NCBI GenBank assembly: GCA_035760665.1
Contig: DASTSN010000008.1
Span: 1-29,577, forward strand
Direction: 5' to 3'
Origin: DASTSN01 sp035760665
GTDB lineage: Bacteria > Bacteroidota > Bacteroidia > Chitinophagales > Chitinophagaceae
Length of the DNA: 29,577 bases
In this document: positions 25,852-29,577 of the stretch, piece by piece
How the letters are laid out: every line of letters begins with the position of its first letter
Numbering within the stretch: the stretch's first letter is position 1
Notes under the pieces: generated by a model
Seen by the model: only the letters and a program-made list of their open reading frames with translations
Database searches by the model: none
What the model was told of the DNA's origin: nothing
Made by a program: the position numbers and the translations under genes

Positions 25852-26145
25852 GGATAGATAAATGATTTCATCGGATTTGGACGGCGGTGATCGGATAGGT
25901 TAAACTGGTCAGGCTTGCAGCAAGCTGCATGCGTTTTTCAAGGATCGCGTGATTTTTAAAGGATAATTGGATGAGTTTTCTTCGGATATCGGATTAGTGA
26001 TGATTTTTCGGATCAGGTTATTGGATTACTGTGTTTTTCGGTTACAGCAGTTTTTCAGGAGGGATTGGATTGTTGGCTTTTCAGGGTAGCAAAAGAAAGA
26101 AGTTGATTGATACCGGATTTTGTTGGTTTTTTTTAGGATTTGGAT
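25852..26145 (+). repeat. Cluster of 15 GGAT words on one strand
   Basis: GGAT starts at 25852, 25873, 25893, 25942, 25961, 25969, 25984, 25991, 26010, 26023, 26062, 26067, 26115, 26136 and 26142. Chance predicts about one. The reverse word ATCC was not seen on the + strand here. Several are part of TCGGAT. Spacing is irregular (5-49 bases), so this is not a clean tandem repeat. Confidence 0.7.
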
Positions 26146-26197
26146 ACGGTGTAAATAGGTTTTTCAAGTTAGCTATGATTGATAAATCAATCAACTT
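26100..26197. repeat. 12-base inverted repeat with an internal palindrome
   Basis: AAGTTGATTGAT (26100-26111) is the exact reverse complement of ATCAATCAACTT (26186-26197), 74 bases apart. The right arm also pairs with the adjacent GATTGAT (26177-26183) across a 2-base loop, so two alternative hairpins are possible. Confidence 0.6.
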
Positions 26198-26203
26198 CTG
26201 ATG

Positions 26204-26211
26204 CAAAAATA
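26204..26211 (-). promoter_or_regulatory. Orphan -7 element in the spacer
   Basis: On the minus strand this reads TATTTTTG, identical to the -7 elements of tRNA-Ser and the CBS gene. A transcript would start near 26197, at the edge of the inverted repeat, and run through the GGAT-cluster region (as ATCC) towards the BtuF-like gene. Confidence 0.4.
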
Positions 26212-26424
26212 AGACGCCCGGCCATTGTAAAGAAGAGCACTTTTGACCATTTTTTTTGCATCAGTAATTACCACATTCGTAGTAAAGAATCGAATCGTAG
26301 CGTCGAAATTAAACGGTATTGAAAATCGTAAAATTACGATGCGATTTATGCCGGATATCTTACCGGAGTTGGACAAACAAGCTGATACTCAGTACGTGAA
26401 GTATGCCGTAAAAAGTTTGTATTT

Positions 26425-27789
26425 CTATTTTGTGTTACCCAGCGCCTGTATCACATCGTATTTGGTAACAATGTGAAAGTTGCCGGCTTCATCTTTCGCC
26501 AGTACGGCACCGTTGTCTTTATTGATCAGGTGGCTGAGACGTTCAACCGGCGTTTCAAAATCAACCAGTGGAAACTGTGGTTCCATTACATCGGTAACCC
26601 TGGCATGTTTGATGTCGGGATTGTCAAATATTTTCTGAAATAATCCGCCTTCGCTGATAGCCCCAACAGGCCCGTTGCCGTTCACAACAGGTATGTGCTC
26701 TATGTCATATCTTTTCATCAACTCCACAGCATCGGCCACGGTTTTCGTGTTATCTACCGTTACCAGTTTCTTCGCCCCCCTGGCACTAACAATATCCCGG
26801 AAAGTTTTTACATCAAGGAAACCACGTTCAATCATCCATTGGTCATTATAAATTTTTCCTACATAGCGGCTGCCATGATCGTGAAAAATACAAACGACAA
26901 GATCATCTTTGCTGAGGCGATTTTTCAGTTGCAGTAATCCCTGCAGGCAGCTGCCGGCGCTGTATCCGCAAAATAATCCTTCTTCCTTTGCCAGCCGGCG
27001 GGCCATCACAGCGCCATCTTTGTCGGTGACCTGTTCAAAATGATCGATGACACGCATATCGTAGTTCTTCGGCACAAAGTCTTCGCCGAATCCTTCGCTG
27101 ATGTAGGGATGAACTTCTTTCATGTCCACTTCTCCAGTACGAAAATATTTGGTAAGTAAAGAGCCGTAAACATCAATTGCCCAAACTTGTATGGCCGGAT
27201 TTTTTTCTTTTAAAAACATAGCCGTTCCCGTGATGGTTCCTCCGGTGCCGGCTGTACAAACCAGGTGCGTTATTTTGCCATCTGTCTGTTTCCAGATTTC
27301 AGGGCCCGTGGTTTCGTAATGCGCCAGGCGGTTAGCCAGGTTGTCATACTGGTTGCATAGATAGGCATTCGGTATTTCTTTTGCCAGCCTGCGGGCAACA
27401 GAATAATAACTCCGGGGATCATCAGGTTCTACGTTTGTTGGACATACAATCACTTCTGCACCGACTGCTTTAAGGATATCCATTTTTTCCTTTGACTGTT
27501 TATCCGTGGTGGTAAAAATACATTTGTATCCTTTTACACAGGCAGCCAGCGCCAATCCCATACCGGTATTGCCGCTGGTACATTCGATGATCGTTCCGCC
27601 GGGTTGTAGTTTGCCTTCCTGTTCGGCTACTTCCACCATCTTAAGCGCCATCCGGTCTTTTATTGAATTGCCAGGATTGAAGTAGTCCACCTTTGCAGCC
27701 ACCAGGCAGGGAAAATCTTTTGTGATCTTATTCAGTTTGATCAATGGAGTGTTGCCAATCGTTTCCAGTATGTTGTTTTTTATATCCAT
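26425..27789 (-). CDS. Cystathionine beta-synthase (PLP enzyme with tandem CBS domains)
   Basis: A 454-residue PLP-dependent beta-synthase that condenses serine (or an activated serine) with homocysteine to cystathionine. The catalytic core (about 1-335) has Lys44 in NPGNSIKDRM for the PLP Schiff base, ECTSGNTGMGLALA, the phosphate loop TAGTGGTITG, and EGLFCGYSAGS. Residues about 338-454 form two CBS domains (ADAVELMKRYDIEHIPVVNG and the MEPQFPLVDF pair) that usually bind adenosyl ligands and regulate activity. This matches the layout of eukaryotic CBS without its N-terminal heme region; plain cysteine synthases lack the CBS domains. No cystathionine lyase gene is adjacent. A promoter with both elements precedes it. 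Confidence 0.9.
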   Translation of the reverse strand: MDIKNNILETIGNTPLIKLNKITKDFPCLVAAKVDYFNPGNSIKDRMALKMVEVAEQEGKLQPGGTIIECTSGNTGMGLALAACVKGYKCIFTTTDKQSKEKMDILKAVGAEVIVCPTNVEPDDPRSYYSVARRLAKEIPNAYLCNQYDNLANRLAHYETTGPEIWKQTDGKITHLVCTAGTGGTITGTAMFLKEKNPAIQVWAIDVYGSLLTKYFRTGEVDMKEVHPYISEGFGEDFVPKNYDMRVIDHFEQVTDKDGAVMARRLAKEEGLFCGYSAGSCLQGLLQLKNRLSKDDLVVCIFHDHGSRYVGKIYNDQWMIERGFLDVKTFRDIVSARGAKKLVTVDNTKTVADAVELMKRYDIEHIPVVNGNGPVGAISEGGLFQKIFDNPDIKHARVTDVMEPQFPLVDFETPVERLSHLINKDNGAVLAKDEAGNFHIVTKYDVIQALGNTK

Positions 27790-27808
27790 AAGGGTGCTTT
27801 AGTCTGGG

Positions 27809-27840
27809 CAAAAATAAGCTTTTGCGCCGGAGCAGTTCAA
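27809..27840 (-). promoter_or_regulatory. Promoter of the cystathionine beta-synthase gene
   Basis: On the minus strand, TTG (27838-27840), 21 bases, then TATTTTTG (27809-27816). Both elements and the spacing fit the Bacteroidota primary-sigma promoter. Initiation would leave a leader of about 13 bases before the ATG at 27789. Confidence 0.65.
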
Positions 27841-27862
27841 TACTAAGCTGGCAATAACAAAA

Positions 27863-27886
27863 GCCCCCGCTGAAAACAGCAGGGGC
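27863..27886 (-). terminator. Rho-independent terminator of the sigma/anti-sigma operon
   Basis: GCCCCCGCTG (27863-27872) pairs with CAGCAGGGGC (27877-27886), with one mismatch and an AAAA loop, and a TTTTG tail follows on the minus strand. It lies about 70 bases after the anti-sigma stop. Confidence 0.8.
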
Positions 27887-27957
27887 ATACCGGACCTGAT
27901 GATATTCATCATCAAGCATCTTATAAGTATTTTTTGCGAATAGAGCGGAAACAGTTA

Positions 27958-28470
27958 TTACATTTCTTTTTTGAATGTTTTTCGCTTATCGGCTAGATAC
28001 CTGTCCAGCAGCATGAGTCCCAGCACTGCATTGAGCATCATAAATACATTGACGTAGGTATTATTGAAGATTTTACTGTAATCAACTTTGCTGAGATCTA
28101 TATACTGGTTGGATGTGCTGTTGGCCGCAGACCAGTCGACCTGGCTAAAGCCATATATCAGGAAACCGACGATAAGAGTAATAAAAAACAAGCCAATGCC
28201 CCAGATAATTTTCTTATTAATATAGGTTTTGGTGGCAGGCGCTATGTGGTATTTAGCAATTTCTTCCATTACATTTTTTGTGAACCGCATAGAAGGTTCC
28301 TGCAGTTCGGAAGAATGCAGCATGTGGTGCACTTCCAGCAATTCACGGTATTTTTCTTTCCAATCCAGGTTGCTTTCCAGCAATTGTTCCAGGTCAGAAC
28401 GTTCCTCACGGGAACCATATCCATCGATATAATCCCACAAACGGTCTTCTATAGTGTTTTGCTTGTTCAT
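27958..28470 (-). CDS. Probable membrane-bound anti-sigma factor
   Basis: A 170-residue protein encoded 14 bases after the ECF sigma gene on the same strand. The N-terminal 75 residues are a charged helical cytoplasmic domain (RLWDYIDGYGSREERSDLEQLL, quoted in part) that resembles the N-terminal sigma-binding domain of anti-sigma factors but lacks the HxxxCxxC zinc motif, so it would be a zinc-free type. Two membrane segments follow, about 88-108 (IIWGIGLFFITLIVGFLIYGF) and 138-158, with a short periplasmic loop between. The predicted job is to hold the sigma factor at the membrane until a signal arrives; the position and architecture support this, while the signal is unknown. Confidence 0.75.
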   Translation of the reverse strand: MNKQNTIEDRLWDYIDGYGSREERSDLEQLLESNLDWKEKYRELLEVHHMLHSSELQEPSMRFTKNVMEEIAKYHIAPATKTYINKKIIWGIGLFFITLIVGFLIYGFSQVDWSAANSTSNQYIDLSKVDYSKIFNNTYVNVFMMLNAVLGLMLLDRYLADKRKTFKKEM

Positions 28471-28484
28471 ATTGCTGCGGTTTA

Positions 28485-29066
28485 TTAATTCAGGTCTTTT
28501 ACTTCTTGTGTAAAATATTTTTCCATTTTATCTTTCAAGCGCTGGCGTGCCCTGTGCAGCCGCACCTTTACGGTATTGGGTTCCAGTCCCAAAACCTCGC
28601 CAATTTCCTCCAGGCTTTGTTCGGCTTTGTAAAACAGGGTTAAAATTTCAGCATCGTCCGGGCTGAGCATTTCAATGGCACGGTTTACCATGTTGATTCT
28701 TGATTTCTGTTCTACCTGGTTGGCGCTGAAACCGGAATCTTTGGTGTCGGCCACTTCAAACACTTTCTCATTATCCAGCGAATGCACCTCCAGTTTTTTC
28801 TTTCTTAAAAACGTAATACAGGTGGTGTTCACAATTGTATAGAGCCACGTACTGAATTTGGAGGCGCCCCGGAAATCTGCCAAAGAACGATAGGCTTTAA
28901 TAAATATGTCCTGCGACACTTCCTCTGCATCTTCCCGGTTTTTGGTAAACCGGAGTGCTAGTGTGAAGACATAGCCCTGATAGCGGTTAACTAACTCAGC
29001 ATAAGCCTGTTGTTCACCTTTTAATACCCTGTTGATGATTTCGATATCGGAAGGTCCGGTTGACAT
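28485..29066 (-). CDS. ECF-type RNA polymerase sigma-70 factor
   Basis: A 193-residue extracytoplasmic-function sigma factor. Region 2 is visible in YVFTLALRFTKNREDAEEVS, QDIFIKAYRSLADFRG and KFSTWLYTIVNTTC (core binding and -10 recognition). A linker follows, then region 4 in LSPDDAEILTLFYKAEQSLE and GLEPNTVKVRLHRARQRLK, the helix-turn-helix that reads the -35. ATG 29066 was chosen: the frame also opens at 29111, but the extra 15 codons overlap a TGTAACC-N15-TAGTC promoter, so the longer start would be upstream of, or within, the promoter. The same motif precedes the gene at 29320, predicting autoregulation and control of that divergent neighbour. Confidence 0.9.
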   Translation of the reverse strand: MSTGPSDIEIINRVLKGEQQAYAELVNRYQGYVFTLALRFTKNREDAEEVSQDIFIKAYRSLADFRGASKFSTWLYTIVNTTCITFLRKKKLEVHSLDNEKVFEVADTKDSGFSANQVEQKSRINMVNRAIEMLSPDDAEILTLFYKAEQSLEEIGEVLGLEPNTVKVRLHRARQRLKDKMEKYFTQEVKDLN

Positions 29067-29078
29067 TCTGTTATCTGA

Positions 29079-29105
29079 GACTACTGTTGACTGGTTAAGG
29101 TTACA
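29079..29105 (-). promoter_or_regulatory. ECF promoter of the sigma gene (autoregulation)
   Basis: On the minus strand: TGTAACC (29099-29105), 15 bases, TAGTC (29079-29083). The -10-like element ends 13 bases before ATG 29066, so the transcript would be almost leaderless. The form and spacing are identical to the two copies facing the other way at 29177 and 29245. Confidence 0.7.
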
Positions 29106-29176
29106 GTACAAAATAAGACTATTTTACGCCATGTTATATATATGATATGTTCTGGTTAAAGAATTTTCCAGGCAAC

Positions 29177-29203
29177 TGTAACCGGTTTGCAAAAGGGGTA
29201 GTC
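29177..29203 (+). promoter_or_regulatory. ECF promoter copy 1 for the membrane-protein gene
   Basis: TGTAACC (29177-29183), 15 bases, TAGTC (29199-29203). With flanks it forms a direct repeat with the copy at 29245 (26 of 31 bases identical, 29176-29206 against 29244-29274). Both GTAAC and GTC cores fit typical ECF -35 and -10 elements. Confidence 0.7.
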
Positions 29204-29244
29204 ATATTGTTTGTAAACTGATTCATTAAAAAGTTCTTTACGGC

Positions 29245-29271
29245 TGTAACCTGTTTGTAAAACTTGTAGTC
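29245..29271 (+). promoter_or_regulatory. ECF promoter copy 2 for the membrane-protein gene
   Basis: TGTAACC (29245-29251), 15 bases, TAGTC (29267-29271), 68 bases downstream of copy 1. Initiation here would leave a leader of about 40 bases before the ATG at 29320. Confidence 0.72.
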
Positions 29272-29319
29272 ATAAAGGACAAGTAAGATCAAAATTCTTC
29301 AACCAATAAAACTTTTGTT

Positions 29320-29577
29320 ATGCACGGCGTAGAAATGTTAGTTCCGATTTTAGTTCCCCTGGGGGCTTTTGCTATGGTATTCGGCATTGTATACCTGCGA
29401 AGCCGGGAAAACATGGCCATGATTGAAAAAGGGCTTAATCCCAAAGAGTATGCAAACCGTCCCGCACCGTACCGGAATCTTAAAAACGGGCTTTTATTCC
29501 TTGGCGCAGGCCTGGGCTTGCTGGTGGCTTATTTGCTCGATTCGTTTGTGATTCCTTACAGCGTGGAGCCCGCTGGT
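29320..29577 (+). CDS. Small membrane protein, DUF6249-like (3' partial)
   Basis: An open frame from ATG 29320 runs to the window edge (86 codons, incomplete). MHGVEMLVPILVPLGAFAMV begins a first membrane helix (about 6-26). A charged loop with NMAMIEKGLNPKEYANRPAP follows, then a second helix (about 56-74, LKNGLLFLGAGLGLLVAYLL). The IEKGLNP motif followed by a glycine-rich helix resembles DUF6249-type membrane proteins of Bacteroidota; that family call is tentative. It is transcribed divergently from the ECF sigma gene and is preceded by two copies of that gene's promoter motif, so it is the best candidate for the sigma factor's main target here. Confidence 0.72.
   Translation, partial: MHGVEMLVPILVPLGAFAMVFGIVYLRSRENMAMIEKGLNPKEYANRPAPYRNLKNGLLFLGAGLGLLVAYLLDSFVIPYSVEPAG

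Larger units (their letters stand above)
25747..26424. other. Gene-free spacer with repeats and a minus-strand promoter candidate
   Basis: Nearly 680 bases without a credible gene. It contains a hairpin (25809-25845), a dense cluster of GGAT words on the + strand (25852-26145), a 12-base inverted repeat (26100-26111 with 26186-26197) and a minus-strand TATTTTTG (26204-26211). I searched by eye for a cobalamin riboswitch core ahead of the BtuF-like gene and did not find one. Confidence 0.7.

Noticed and set aside
26017..26047. Another ECF promoter copy: TGTAACC on the minus strand near 26040.
   Set aside because: No TAGTC follows at 15 bases, so it lacks the second element shared by the three accepted sites.
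25852..26145. The GGAT cluster as a CRISPR array or clean tandem repeat.
   Set aside because: There is no repeat unit longer than about six bases, the spacing is irregular, and no cas gene is nearby.
25747..26203. Cobalamin riboswitch ahead of the BtuF-like gene.
   Set aside because: No conserved riboswitch core (such as the GCCACTG-type box) was found on the minus strand.

Overview
The window looks like a chromosomal segment of a Bacteroidota bacterium, most likely in or near the family Chitinophagaceae. The signs are several upstream sites matching the Bacteroidota -7 element TAnnTTTG, few clear Shine-Dalgarno sequences, a secreted protein ending in a type IX secretion sorting domain, Bacteroidota-type topoisomerase IV subunits, and ECF sigma/anti-sigma control. 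The genus assignment is inference. No prophage, transposase, CRISPR array or rRNA was seen.

Layout. 1-2062 (+): the 3' part of a receiver-cyclase signalling protein, then class I aldolase fbaB. 2081-2974 (-): a YdhF-type aldo/keto reductase. 3134-3223 (+): tRNA-Ser(CGA) with its promoter. 3523-5257 (+): two separate short-chain dehydrogenases, ending at a shared bidirectional terminator. 5303-8364 (-): a ModF-like double ABC ATPase and a T9SS-exported protein. 9066-15071 (+): a tightly overlapping operon, parE - TylF-like methyltransferase - DUF1835 protein - parC. 15089-17490 (-): accD, smpB and an exported protein. 17597-21938 (-): an S9 peptidase and a TlpA-like thioredoxin protein. 22088-22462 (-): a decayed lipoprotein/cytochrome-like gene. 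22596-25746 (-): class II aldolase fbaA, a possible kinase-fold protein, and a BtuF-like metal-receptor gene broken by one stop codon. 25747-26424: gene-free DNA with a dense one-sided GGAT cluster. 26425-27789 (-): cystathionine beta-synthase. 27958-29066 (-): anti-sigma and ECF sigma factor. 29320-end (+): a small membrane protein, cut by the window edge.

How the parts work together. Most genes are core housekeeping: glycolysis/gluconeogenesis (two unrelated aldolases), chromosome decatenation (ParE/ParC), fatty-acid synthesis (AccD), ribosome rescue (SmpB) and sulfur amino acids (CBS). The clearest regulatory unit is at the right end. The motif TGTAACC-N15-TAGTC occurs three times with identical spacing: twice in tandem before the membrane-protein gene and once, on the other strand, just before the sigma gene's internal ATG. 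This predicts an autoregulated ECF regulon. The region 21.9-26.4 kb shows decay: one multiply broken gene, one gene with a single nonsense codon, and low-complexity spacer DNA.
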